Source: Kordia sp. SMS9
GTDB lineage: Bacteria > Bacteroidota > Bacteroidia > Flavobacteriales > Flavobacteriaceae
Assembly: GCF_003352465.1 (NCBI RefSeq)
Contig: NZ_CP031153.1
Coordinates: 5,418,392 to 5,482,391 of the forward strand
Direction of reading: 5' to 3'
Length of the DNA stretch: 64,000 bases
Every line of letters starts with the position of its first letter. The stretch's first letter is position 1. The notes beneath the pieces were generated by a model, which saw nothing but the letters and a program-made list of their open reading frames with translations, made no database searches and was not told where the DNA came from. The position numbers and the translations under genes are program-made. Positions 1-8,838 of this stretch are shown here, piece after piece.

Positions 1-618
1 CTATTAATGGAGTGTTCCCCACTTTTTCTAAAATGTTGTTTATCATGGTTATTTGTTTAAGCGGATTAATTAATGAACTCGATATGAATTATGTGTAAAA
101 TATTATCCTGTAATTCCGATAGATTATATAGATTGTATATACAGTTAAGCGATTCTACAATGCATTTTCTAAAAATTATAGTTTGAAAAAAAGTATTACT
201 GTTCAGTATAAATGAGGAGGGAAAGTATAACTAGTAAAATTTTGTAATGCTGAATCAACTTCAATAGCAATCTCAAATTTGGCTCAAAACAAAGAGCTGC
301 TTCTGAATGATTTTTTTAAGTTTCTCGAACATACACGCCACGTATGGAAATACATTTTTTTTAAAAATTATAATGAAGGGTTAACATGAACAATATATAA
401 TTACAGATAGCTGTTTCAATCCATTCGAATGTTTCTAATAGATATATTTAATTTCAAATATAGCTTCGCTTCCCTAAGTCACATTAAGGTGTTTTTTGAA
501 CGAAATGAATAAACTATGTAGTTACTTAAAAACCTTACATTTTACATCTGTACATAAAAAGCAAGGGCAATTTGTATTTTAAAACAGTGGGAATTCAACC
601 CAACTTATAATTCTTCTT
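1..618. other. Non-coding stretch at left edge
   Basis: I see no convincing gene, RNA or terminator here. The DNA is AT-rich with stops in all frames. The only notable item is a 16-bp sequence at 460-475 (ATAGCTTCGCTTCCCT) that recurs as a direct repeat at 1148-1163, so the pair brackets the NusG-like gene. Confidence 0.5.
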
Positions 619-1128
619 TTAAACCTCTTCTAAGTAATGAACAGGCGTTGTTACTGTAATATTTTGTTGCAACGATTCAACATTTACAATAATCTTATTC
701 ATGTTATTTGCACGAACAATTTTACAATGAAGTCCACGCAATGGACCGTATGTAATTTTCTTCATATCACCAACTTTTGGAAGTTGAGGCGTAACTTCAA
801 AATCTACAATGTTTGAATCACCTATCAATAACTTAATTTGATGAATCTCTTTTTCACTCACCCTAGCATACGTATCTCCAAAACTAATATAAGCACAAGC
901 TCCAAAAGCAGATAATGCTTGATGAAATTCTAAAGATGTTTTGACATTGACAAACACATAGGATGGAAACAATGGTTTCAAAACCATTTTTTTACGATCA
1001 CTCCATTGTCGAATCGTTTTAATATGTGGTGCAAAAGATTCTATCGAAATATCTTTTAAATATTCGTCCACTTTGCGCTCACAACGAGACCTAACATATA
1101 ATACGTACCAACCAGTTACAAATTTCAT
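619..1128 (-). CDS. UpxY/NusG-like transcription antiterminator
   Basis: This 169-residue protein has the NusG N-terminal fold from residue 1 (GWYVLYVRSRCERKV, then a conserved LFPSYVFV segment near residue 55). A short C-terminal KOW-like stretch follows (GPLRGLHCKIV). The length fits the UpxY/RfaH-type specialised paralogues in Bacteroidota, which usually sit at the head of a surface polysaccharide or secondary-metabolite operon and let RNA polymerase read through it. Here the genes it would control lie to the left, outside the window, because the 618 bases downstream hold no gene. The family assignment is firm; the target operon is unknown. Core NusG is less likely, because no ribosomal or secE genes adjoin. 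Confidence 0.85.
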   Translation of the reverse strand: MKFVTGWYVLYVRSRCERKVDEYLKDISIESFAPHIKTIRQWSDRKKMVLKPLFPSYVFVNVKTSLEFHQALSAFGACAYISFGDTYARVSEKEIHQIKLLIGDSNIVDFEVTPQLPKVGDMKKITYGPLRGLHCKIVRANNMNKIIVNVESLQQNITVTTPVHYLEEV

Positions 1129-1604
1129 AATTTAATTAATTTGGTGAATAGCTTCGCTTCCCTCACTCCCATGAGCAAGATTAATTTTAAAAATAAAAAG
1201 AGGGTAAAGTAGTTTGTAAATATCGTCGAAAAGTAATATTTAATATTGAAGAGGGTGTCTTACTTTTTTATCTTTTACTGATACAAGTATAATAACTTTT
1301 TTTCAGTTTAAAGTTCGTAAATCTTAAAAAAAAAGCAATCCATATCTAATAGTATGGTAAAACCGTAATCCTTTCGAAAAGCCCGTAAATACTTAAAAAA
1401 CTTGCTACAAAAGTGACAAATTGTATGTCATTTTACGACATTGTGAAATTAAATAATAAGCTTTTCATCAGAATAAATAAATGGAAAACTAAAAAACAAC
1501 TGAATACACTTATCAGAATTCACCAAAGTAGCTCAAAAGTACTCATGACAATCAAACTTCGACTTGCTTTTTTTGCTTCTATTCCTCACGATATCTATAG
1601 CTAA

Positions 1605-1745
1605 ATTGACACAAAATGGCATAAAAGATTTGCAAAGAAACGTTGAAGTTCAAGGCAAAAAAACACAGGCATAGCTATGCTACGACGAGTATTTTTAACA
1701 AAGAAACTCCACTTTTATTTATAATATGTTGATTTAGCTATATAT
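1605..1745. repeat. Dispersed intergenic repeat, family 2, copy 1
   Basis: It shares an ordered series of blocks with 39978-40138: AAATGGCATA, AGATTTG.AAAGAAA, AGGCAAAAAA, a short CATAGCTATG palindrome region, and CGAGTATTTTTAAC.AAGAA. It lies between genes and has no coding potential. The function is unknown. Confidence 0.6.
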
Positions 1746-1748
1746 TTG
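1741..1748 (+). promoter_or_regulatory. Putative -7 box TATATTTG
   Basis: It matches the Bacteroidota -7 consensus TAnnTTTG. A TTTA lies 19 bases upstream (1718-1721), close to the TTTG -33 element. The ATG of the thioredoxin-fold gene follows at 1763, giving a short leader. Single short motifs arise by chance in AT-rich DNA. Confidence 0.4.
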
Positions 1749-1762
1749 AGAAAAAGCTTTGC

Positions 1763-3853
1763 ATGCGCATTTTTCAAACGACTTTTCTTATCATACTATT
1801 CCTGCTGATTTCTTGTTCAGAAAACTCAAAAGAAACACACAAATACACCAATGCACTCCGTAACGAATCGAGTCCGTATTTGTTGCAACACGCGCACAAT
1901 CCTGTACATTGGCAACCTTGGAACGAGAACATTCTAGCGAAAGCGAAAAAAGAAAACAAACTCATTCTATTCTCTATTGGCTACGCTTCCTGCCATTGGT
2001 GTCACGTGATGGAAAAGGAAACTTTTGAAGATGCTGAAGTTGCGAAATTCATGAACACACATTTTATCAACGTAAAAGTAGATCGCGAAGAACATCCTGA
2101 CATTGACAAAACTTACATCAAAGCGGTGCAACTCATGACAGGAAATGCAGGTTGGCCGCTAAACTGCATCACACTTTCCAACGGAGAACCTGTGTGGGGC
2201 GGCACGTATTTTACCAAAGAAAACTGGATGAATTCACTAAAACAAATCGTAAAAATTCATCAAGAAAATCCCGAAAAAACCGCCGAATTTGCCAAAGCGC
2301 AAACGCAACGCATGAAATCGCTGCAAACATTTGCTGGCAATAACGAAAATATTTCCAATATTTCCACAGACAGCATCATCCATACATGGAAAAAAGAATT
2401 GGATTTTGATGCTGGCGGATTGCAAGAAGCTGAAAAATTCCCAAGACCCAACAAGTACAACTTTCTGCTGCGCTATGCAACAACGAACAACAATACAGCA
2501 CTGCTGCAACATATCAACACAACACTGAAAAACATTGCCAATCGTGGATTGTTTGATCATTTAGAAGGCGGATTTGCACGGTACACAACCGACAAACTTT
2601 GGAACATTCCGCACTTTGAAAAAATGTTGTACGACAATGCACAACTCATTTCTTTGTTCTCGTATGCTTACCAAACGCAACAACATGAAACTTATAAAAA
2701 CACAGTCTACCAAACGCTAAATTTTGTAAATAAAGAACTAACGCGCGATGACGGTTTGTGGTATGCTTCACTAAATGCAGACAGTTTCAATGCAAAAAAC
2801 AAACTCGAAGAAGGCGCGTATTACACCTGGAAAACAACGGAATTACAAGAACTCATCAAAGAAGATTTCGCGCTCTTTTCGGAATATTACGGCATCAATC
2901 AAATCCCAAAAACGGAAGATGGAAAACATGTGTTGGTCAAAACGATGACTGATACCGCTTTCGCGAGAAAACACACCAAGACACTTGCCGTTGCACAACA
3001 AAAAATAGCACATTGGAAAACCACTCTTCTACAAGAACGCAAACGTAGAAAAGCACCTGAAACAGACACAAAAATACTAACTGCGTGGAATGCGCTTATG
3101 CTAAAAGCATATACAGACGCATACAAAGTTTTTGGTGACGAAACCCTAAAAACAAAAGCAATCAACGCTGCAAAAACAATCAAAGAAAAATTAATTACGG
3201 CAGAAGGAAAAGTACTTCGAAGTCTCGAAAACAAAGAAATCAAGGGATATTTAGAAGACTATGCGTTCTTGATTGATGCGTTTTTGGGAGTATATCAAAT
3301 TACCTTTGACACACAATGGCTGAACGACGCCAACTCATTAACCCAATATACAATCACACATTTTTACGATGCCGAAAAAGAACTATTTGCCTTTACGGAA
3401 GTGACTTCGGGCGGACTCAACTTTAAAGAATTTGATGTAGAAGATGGCGTCATGCCTTCCGCAAATTCCGTAATGAGTCACAATCTATTTAAGCTCAGTC
3501 ACTACGTTGGCAATGAAGATTTCCTATCAAAAAGTAAAAACATGTTGCAACGCATACTTCCAGATGCAATCGAATATCCATACTTACATGCCAATTGGTT
3601 GGAACACTATTTGAATCTCTCTGAACCGTATTATGAAGTCGTGATCAATGGTAAAAATGCCATCGCGAAAGCAAAAGAAATCCATCAAAACTACCTGCCA
3701 AATAGCATTCTCTGCGGAAGCACCACAGAAAGTACCTTGCCATTGCTTAAAAATCGTTATTACGAAGACAAAACCTATATCTATGTTTGCGTGAACAGCG
3801 CTTGTAAATTACCAACCGAAAGTGTGGAAAAAGCAATTTCATTGATGAAATAA
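1763..3853 (+). CDS. DUF255 thioredoxin-domain lipoprotein (YyaL/SPATA20-like)
   Basis: This 696-residue protein starts with a lipoprotein signal (hydrophobic stretch, then LLISC with Cys18). The DUF255 thioredoxin-like domain covers roughly residues 28-190. It carries the family signature around SSPYLLQHAHNPVHW and a CHWCHVM redox motif near residue 75, then FINVKVDREEHPD. The rest is a helical (alpha/alpha)6-barrel-like region typical of the YyaL/SPATA20 family. The family is widespread but its reaction is not settled; a redox or sugar-related role is usually proposed. The signal puts this copy in the periplasm or outer membrane, whereas many homologues are cytoplasmic. Length is normal and no damage is seen. 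It probably has its own promoter at 1741. Confidence 0.9.
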   Translation: MRIFQTTFLIILFLLISCSENSKETHKYTNALRNESSPYLLQHAHNPVHWQPWNENILAKAKKENKLILFSIGYASCHWCHVMEKETFEDAEVAKFMNTHFINVKVDREEHPDIDKTYIKAVQLMTGNAGWPLNCITLSNGEPVWGGTYFTKENWMNSLKQIVKIHQENPEKTAEFAKAQTQRMKSLQTFAGNNENISNISTDSIIHTWKKELDFDAGGLQEAEKFPRPNKYNFLLRYATTNNNTALLQHINTTLKNIANRGLFDHLEGGFARYTTDKLWNIPHFEKMLYDNAQLISLFSYAYQTQQHETYKNTVYQTLNFVNKELTRDDGLWYASLNADSFNAKNKLEEGAYYTWKTTELQELIKEDFALFSEYYGINQIPKTEDGKHVLVKTMTDTAFARKHTKTLAVAQQKIAHWKTTLLQERKRRKAPETDTKILTAWNALMLKAYTDAYKVFGDETLKTKAINAAKTIKEKLITAEGKVLRSLENKEIKGYLEDYAFLIDAFLGVYQITFDTQWLNDANSLTQYTITHFYDAEKELFAFTEVTSGGLNFKEFDVEDGVMPSANSVMSHNLFKLSHYVGNEDFLSKSKNMLQRILPDAIEYPYLHANWLEHYLNLSEPYYEVVINGKNAIAKAKEIHQNYLPNSILCGSTTESTLPLLKNRYYEDKTYIYVCVNSACKLPTESVEKAISLMK

Positions 3854-3859
3854 GGTTTT

Positions 3860-3948
3860 TTTGAGTTGTGAGATATTAGTATTGAGAATTGAGCAGTTTC
3901 AAAGCGTAAACAAAAACAAATTGACAAATTGACAAAAAAAACAAAGCG
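3860..3948. repeat. Dispersed repeat (TTAGTATTGAGAATTGAG type) upstream of MFS gene
   Basis: The phrase TTAGTATTGAGAATTGAGCA followed by GTTTCAAAGCGT is repeated at 5110-5144. Related wording (TACTCAATACTAATATCTCA and its complement) occurs at 21668-22180, 25590-25790 and 28570-29150. It ends at the point where the MFS reading frame opens. Confidence 0.6.
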
Positions 3949-4032
3949 ATAAAACCACCCAAACACATACTCCCCATCATCGTACTTTCACAGTTCTTTT
4001 GTACTTCCTTATGGTTTGCAGGAAATGGAGTT

Positions 4033-5112
4033 ATGAACGACTTAAAACTGCATTTTTTATTAGAAGAAAGCGCACTGAGTTATCTCACTTCCATACTTCA
4101 ATTTGGCTTTATTGCAGGAACCTTAATTTTTGCAATCCTATCCATTGCAGATCGGTTTGCACCTTCCAAGGTTTTCTTTGGCTGTGCGTTGTTGGGAGCC
4201 GTATTCAATATCGCATTAATATGGAAAGGCAATACCTTTACAAGCATTTTACTCTTTCGGTTTTGCACAGGCTTTTTCTTGGCAGGAATTTACCCTGTGG
4301 GGATGAAAATCGCGGCTGATTACTACGAAAAAGGACTTGGGAAATCGCTCGGCTTCTTAGTTGGAGCGTTGGTCATTGGTACTGCATTTCCACATTTACT
4401 AAAAGAAATTAAAGGCAATCTTCCATGGGAATTTGTGCTCATCGCAACTTCTTCTTTGGCTGTTTTAGGAGGAATACTCATGATTGGTTTCGTGCCAAAT
4501 GGTCCATTTAGAAAAGCTTCGCAAAAAATAAATCTTGCTGCGATTCCTACTATTTTCAAAAAACAAAAATTCAGATCGGCTGCCTTTGGCTATTTTGGGC
4601 ACATGTGGGAGCTGTATGCTTTTTGGGCATTTGTTCCGTTGCTGCTACAAATGTATACCAACATGCATCCAGAAACAACGTTCAACATTCCGCTACTTTC
4701 CTTTACCATCATTGCCATTGGTGGATTTGCGTGTGTAATTGGCGGTTTTATGGCACAAAAAGTTGGTGTCAAACGAGTTGCATTTACAGCGTTATTCCTG
4801 TCATGTAGCTGCTGTCTTGTGGCGCCTTTCCTATTTTCTATAAACGCGCCTGTGTTGTTTATTTCTTTTTTATTGTTTTGGGGAATGGTTGTCATTGCAG
4901 ATTCACCACTATTTTCAACCTTAGTTGCACAAAATGCACCTCCTGAACTAAAAGGAACGGCATTGACCATTGTAAACTGTATTGGCTTTTTCATCACCAT
5001 TATCAGCATTCTATTGATTGATACTTTACGAACGATGACAAATTCACCAACAATCTTACTCATCTTAGCTGTAGGACCAATTTTAGGTTTACTTGCCTTG
5101 CGGAAGAATTAG
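4033..5112 (+). CDS. MFS transporter with uncertain start
   Basis: This hydrophobic protein has about 11-12 predicted membrane segments and resembles MFS sugar or multidrug carriers. The ATG at 4033 lies inside the first transmembrane helix: the same frame stays open upstream to a stop at 3922-3924, and 3949-4032 encodes a good helix with LPIIVLSQFFCTSLWFAGNG. That upstream stretch has no ATG, GTG or TTG; only ATT (3928) and ATA codons are available. The upstream DNA is a dispersed repeat (3866-3920), so the original start may have been overwritten. The true protein may begin near 3928-3951 with a rare codon, or the gene may be disabled. The substrate is unknown. Confidence 0.75.
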   Translation: MNDLKLHFLLEESALSYLTSILQFGFIAGTLIFAILSIADRFAPSKVFFGCALLGAVFNIALIWKGNTFTSILLFRFCTGFFLAGIYPVGMKIAADYYEKGLGKSLGFLVGALVIGTAFPHLLKEIKGNLPWEFVLIATSSLAVLGGILMIGFVPNGPFRKASQKINLAAIPTIFKKQKFRSAAFGYFGHMWELYAFWAFVPLLLQMYTNMHPETTFNIPLLSFTIIAIGGFACVIGGFMAQKVGVKRVAFTALFLSCSCCLVAPFLFSINAPVLFISFLLFWGMVVIADSPLFSTLVAQNAPPELKGTALTIVNCIGFFITIISILLIDTLRTMTNSPTILLILAVGPILGLLALRKN

Positions 5113-5131
5113 TATTGAGAATTGAGCAGTT

Positions 5132-6541
5132 TCAAAGCGTGGACTGAGTGGAGTCGAAGTCCGCACGTCTTTCCGCCAACGTAGCTTCAATCTCGTTCAT
5201 CTTCTTAGAAGTCAACGGATAAAACCACAATGCTACAACGCCAACAAGTACAAATGCTGCGGGCACAATGCTCATGTTCAACTTGATTCCTTCCAACATT
5301 TCAGGCGTTTTTACAGCAATTTCTCCATCATACTTATAAAAATTCAAAATCATAAGTGTAATGAATCCTGCCATACCGCCGCCAAATTTCATAGCAAACG
5401 TTCCTGCCGAAAAAACCAATCCTGTGGCGCGTCGTCCGTTGGTATATTCCGAGAAATCGGCTGCATCACCCAACATCGCAAAGAACAATACAGGCATCAA
5501 TCCTGCGCCGAATTCAGACAAAATTCCCAAAGTAAAAATACTTCCTACTTGATTCGCTTCGAGCCAATACATCGCTCCAGCAGTCACCGCAGAAAATAAA
5601 ATACTCATCATAAATAATCGGACTTTGCCAAACGTACGTGTCAATGCAGGCGCAAACACGGTAGAAATCATCGAAATAACTAATAGTGACAGTAAGTACA
5701 AACCTGCCAAGCCTTTTTCGCCGCCCCATTCGACCAAACTGCCTAAAAAGTTATCTTCATTCCGCACATAATGTGAAAAATAATACATGGTTGTACTTTG
5801 CTTAATCACATTATACGTCACAAAAACAAATCCAATAAAAAGTAAAATTAACCACGGAACATTTTTAATTAAATCCTTGTAATCATCTTTCAAATTGCTC
5901 GTGGTAATTGCAGGAACACGTTCACGCGTCGTATAAAAAGTAATCAAAGAGCAGCCCGCCAAGATAAACGCCAACACGTACATCGTATATTGATAGCCCA
6001 AATTTTCATTGCCTTCTCCCAAATAATCTACCAAGGCAATCACACCAATCGTGGCAATGACGCCTCCAAAATACGCGCCAAAAAAGCGATACGAAGAGAG
6101 TTCAGTACGTTCTTTTACATCACTCGTCATTACGCCCATTAACGCGGAATACGGAACGTTGTTCGCCGTGTATGTTAATGTGTAAAAGATAGAAGTTCCA
6201 TACGCCCAAATAATTTTTCCTGTCAAACTTACATCGGGCGTGGTAAATTGCAATACCAGCGCAACCGCAAATGGCAACGCTGTCCACAACAACCAAGGAC
6301 GGAATTTTCCATACTTGCTTTTCGTGCGATCGGCAATATTTCCCATAACCAAATCGGTAACACCATCGCTCAAACGGATCAAAAACAACAAGGTCGCAGC
6401 CACAGCCGCTTCCAATCCAAAAACGTCCGTGTAAAATATGGGTAAAAAATAAGAAACGGTTCGCCAAGCAATATTTGCCGCCGTATCACCCAACGCATAT
6501 CCTACTTTTTCTTTAAAGGTCAATTTCGTTTGTGTTGCCAT
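5132..6541 (-). CDS. GPH-family sugar:cation symporter (MelB/XynP-like)
   Basis: This 469-residue membrane protein has 12 likely helices. It has features of the glycoside-pentoside-hexuronide symporter family: FKEKVGYALGD at the N-terminus, then FLIRLSDGVTDLVMG and a KSKYGKFRPWLL loop. These carriers take up oligosaccharides or glycosides across the inner membrane with Na+ or H+. It is the last gene of the leftward sugar cluster, 55 bases past the GH3 gene, which supports import of the glucosides that cluster releases. The last residues (about DFDSTQSTL) are encoded by a dispersed intergenic repeat (GGACTGAGTGGAGTCGAAGT at about 5139-5158), so the original stop was probably replaced. The exact substrate cannot be read from the sequence. 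Confidence 0.88.
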   Translation of the reverse strand: MATQTKLTFKEKVGYALGDTAANIAWRTVSYFLPIFYTDVFGLEAAVAATLLFLIRLSDGVTDLVMGNIADRTKSKYGKFRPWLLWTALPFAVALVLQFTTPDVSLTGKIIWAYGTSIFYTLTYTANNVPYSALMGVMTSDVKERTELSSYRFFGAYFGGVIATIGVIALVDYLGEGNENLGYQYTMYVLAFILAGCSLITFYTTRERVPAITTSNLKDDYKDLIKNVPWLILLFIGFVFVTYNVIKQSTTMYYFSHYVRNEDNFLGSLVEWGGEKGLAGLYLLSLLVISMISTVFAPALTRTFGKVRLFMMSILFSAVTAGAMYWLEANQVGSIFTLGILSEFGAGLMPVLFFAMLGDAADFSEYTNGRRATGLVFSAGTFAMKFGGGMAGFITLMILNFYKYDGEIAVKTPEMLEGIKLNMSIVPAAFVLVGVVALWFYPLTSKKMNEIEATLAERRADFDSTQSTL

Positions 6542-6596
6542 CTGTTGAGAGTTCCGTTTTTATTTTATAAATGCAATGATAGTGAAGACTGAAACA

Positions 6597-8837
6597 CTAT
6601 TCATATTTAATAGTTGTCATTAATCCAGCTGCAGAGTTTTGCCCAACCCAAATATTGAAATCTCCTTTTTCCACATCGAATACCACATCATTGTCATAGT
6701 ATTTTAAAGCTTCCAGCGAAAGCGTAAACGTCAATTCAGTAGCTTCATTGGGTTTTAATGTTACCGGTTGATAGCCTTTTAATTCTTTCGCAGGTCGCGT
6801 AATTCTTCCAACCACATCTTGCACATATAACTGCGCAATGTCACTTCCTGTTCGTTTCCCTGTGTTTTTCACCGTGACTTTTAGGGTAATATCATTATTT
6901 TCAGAAATGGTATTGCTTGACAATGTGAGGTTGCTGTATTCAAACGAAGTGTAACTCAATCCGTAGCCAAACGGATATTGTGGCAAATAGCCAATGTCTA
7001 AATAGTGCGTGGTGTTTCCGAGGGAACTTTGCCAAGCACCAATTGGAATGCTGTCCATTTGCACAAATTCTTCTGGAATTACAGGTCTTCCCGTCGTTTT
7101 ATGATTGTAATAAATGGGTGATTGTCCTGCAACTTTCGGCCACGTAACTGGCAAACGCCCGCAAGGTTCTGCTTTTCCAAAAATCATATCATGAATCGCT
7201 GGTCCGCCCATGGTTCCTGGATGCCAGGTCATGAGAATAGCGTCTACATCATTGAGAATGTTTCCAACCGTAATGGGTCTTCCTGCCATGATGATTAAGA
7301 CGATTGGTTTTCCCGTTTTTGCGAGTTCTTTGATGAGTTGTTCTTGCGCTCCAGGCAGATTGATCTCAGCTCTGCTATGTGCTTCTCCAGAAAGAATGGC
7401 TTCTTCGCCACCTATAAATAGAATGACATCTGCTTGTTTTGCCGCCGCTACAGCTTTTGAAAAATCTTGCGTCGATTTGTCTCTTGAATAGGATAAACCT
7501 TCTACAAAGTTGTAATTGACGTTTTCAGTTTCAAATGCGAGGATTGGTGTTTTTGTATATTTTCCATCACCATCAAACGACCACGTTCCGAGTTGTTCTC
7601 TTGGTTTGTCTGCTAATGGACCAATTACGGCAATGTTGGTTTCACTCGCTAATGGCAATATATTTTGATCATTTTTCAACAAAACCGAACTTTTTACAAC
7701 TGCTTCTTTTGCCAATTGCAAATGTGCAGCAGCATACAAATTGTCGCTGTTATCTACACGATATGGATTTTCAAATAAGCCCATTCTGAGCTTCACACGT
7801 AAAATTTCTGCGACTAAGGCATCAATTGTAGCTTCGGTTATGCTACCTTCTTGCAACAATTTTTTAGCATGCATTTCAAAGGTTTTGCTGTTCATTTCCA
7901 TGTTCAAACCTGCATTGAGTGAAATTTCCGCCGCGTGTTTGTCATCTACCGCAAAACCATGTGCAATCATTTCTTCGACAGAATCCCAATCGGAAACCAC
8001 AAAACCATCAAAACCATAATCATGACGTAATATCTCTGTCAACATTTTTTTATCGCCCGAAGCGGGAATGCCATTCATTTCGTTAAAAGCCGTCATAAAT
8101 GTTTGCGTGCCAGCAGCTACTGCCGATTTGAACGAAGGCAAATATACATTGTGCAATAGTGCTTCATTCATACTCACAGTATTGTAATCGCGTCCGCCAA
8201 TTGCCGCGCCATATCCTACAAAGTGTTTTGCGCAAGCAATTAAACTCGTCGGATCATTTAAACTATCACCTTGAAATCCTTTTACATACGCTTCTGAGAG
8301 TTTGGAAGCCAAAAACGGATCTTCGCCTGGCGATTCGGCAATGCGTCCCCAACGACTATCTCTGGCAATATCTAACATCGGCGCAAACGTCCAACGAATT
8401 CCAAAAGAAGCTGCTTCTATCGCAGCAACTCGCGAGGAATTTTCGGCAATTTTTGCATCCCAACTTGCGGCCATTCCCAACGGAATTGGAAATAGTGTTT
8501 TGTAACCGTGAATGACATCTCTGGCAAAGATGAGCGGGATTTTGTTGGGACTTTCTTCTACGGCAATCCGTTGCAATTCGTCCACAAATGCTGTATTTGA
8601 CACATTTAGAAAAGCGCCAATTTTTCCATCGCGCACAGCTTGTTTGAGTGAATCTGACAGTTTGCCTTTTACCCTACTCGACGTTCCGCGTAAGTTGAGT
8701 TGTCCTAGTTTTTCATCCAATGACATTTTTTCCAAAAGCTCAGACACTTTTGCTTCTAAAGTGTTTGTGGATTGCTGTTCTTTTTTGCAAGCTATGACCG
8801 TGAGCAACAAACAGACAAGTATGACTATTTTTTTCAT
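6597..8837 (-). CDS. bglX: GH3 beta-glucosidase lipoprotein
   Basis: I chose the ATG at 8837 over one ten codons upstream because it directly begins a lipoprotein signal (KKIVILVCLLLTVIACKK). The protein is about 746 residues, normal for BglX-type GH3 enzymes. The N-terminal (beta/alpha)8 domain carries DVIHGYKTLFPIPLG, KHFVGYG and the nucleophile loop GFVVSDWDS, with Asp at about residue 283. The middle alpha/beta sandwich and C-terminal fibronectin-III-like domain (YPFGYGLSYTSFEYSNL) follow. It should release glucose, or possibly xylose, from the non-reducing ends of beta-linked oligosaccharides in the periplasm. It starts one base from the stop of the SMP-30-like gene, so the two are co-transcribed. 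The paralogue at 19258 lacks the lipobox. Confidence 0.92.
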   Translation of the reverse strand: MKKIVILVCLLLTVIACKKEQQSTNTLEAKVSELLEKMSLDEKLGQLNLRGTSSRVKGKLSDSLKQAVRDGKIGAFLNVSNTAFVDELQRIAVEESPNKIPLIFARDVIHGYKTLFPIPLGMAASWDAKIAENSSRVAAIEAASFGIRWTFAPMLDIARDSRWGRIAESPGEDPFLASKLSEAYVKGFQGDSLNDPTSLIACAKHFVGYGAAIGGRDYNTVSMNEALLHNVYLPSFKSAVAAGTQTFMTAFNEMNGIPASGDKKMLTEILRHDYGFDGFVVSDWDSVEEMIAHGFAVDDKHAAEISLNAGLNMEMNSKTFEMHAKKLLQEGSITEATIDALVAEILRVKLRMGLFENPYRVDNSDNLYAAAHLQLAKEAVVKSSVLLKNDQNILPLASETNIAVIGPLADKPREQLGTWSFDGDGKYTKTPILAFETENVNYNFVEGLSYSRDKSTQDFSKAVAAAKQADVILFIGGEEAILSGEAHSRAEINLPGAQEQLIKELAKTGKPIVLIIMAGRPITVGNILNDVDAILMTWHPGTMGGPAIHDMIFGKAEPCGRLPVTWPKVAGQSPIYYNHKTTGRPVIPEEFVQMDSIPIGAWQSSLGNTTHYLDIGYLPQYPFGYGLSYTSFEYSNLTLSSNTISENNDITLKVTVKNTGKRTGSDIAQLYVQDVVGRITRPAKELKGYQPVTLKPNEATELTFTLSLEALKYYDNDVVFDVEKGDFNIWVGQNSAAGLMTTIKYE

Positions 8838-8838
8838 C

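Larger units (their letters stand above)
1129..1762. other. Intergenic region with a dispersed repeat
   Basis: There is no convincing gene. The right half (1605-1745) matches the repeat at 39978-40138, and a TATATTTG promoter-like box lies at 1741-1748. A 63-codon GTG-start reading frame at 1413-1604 looks spurious. Confidence 0.5.

Noticed and set aside
1413..1604. 63-codon GTG-start reading frame
   Set aside because: It has no recognisable features, a low-complexity basic composition and no promoter or ribosome-binding evidence. It lies in non-coding DNA beside a repeat.
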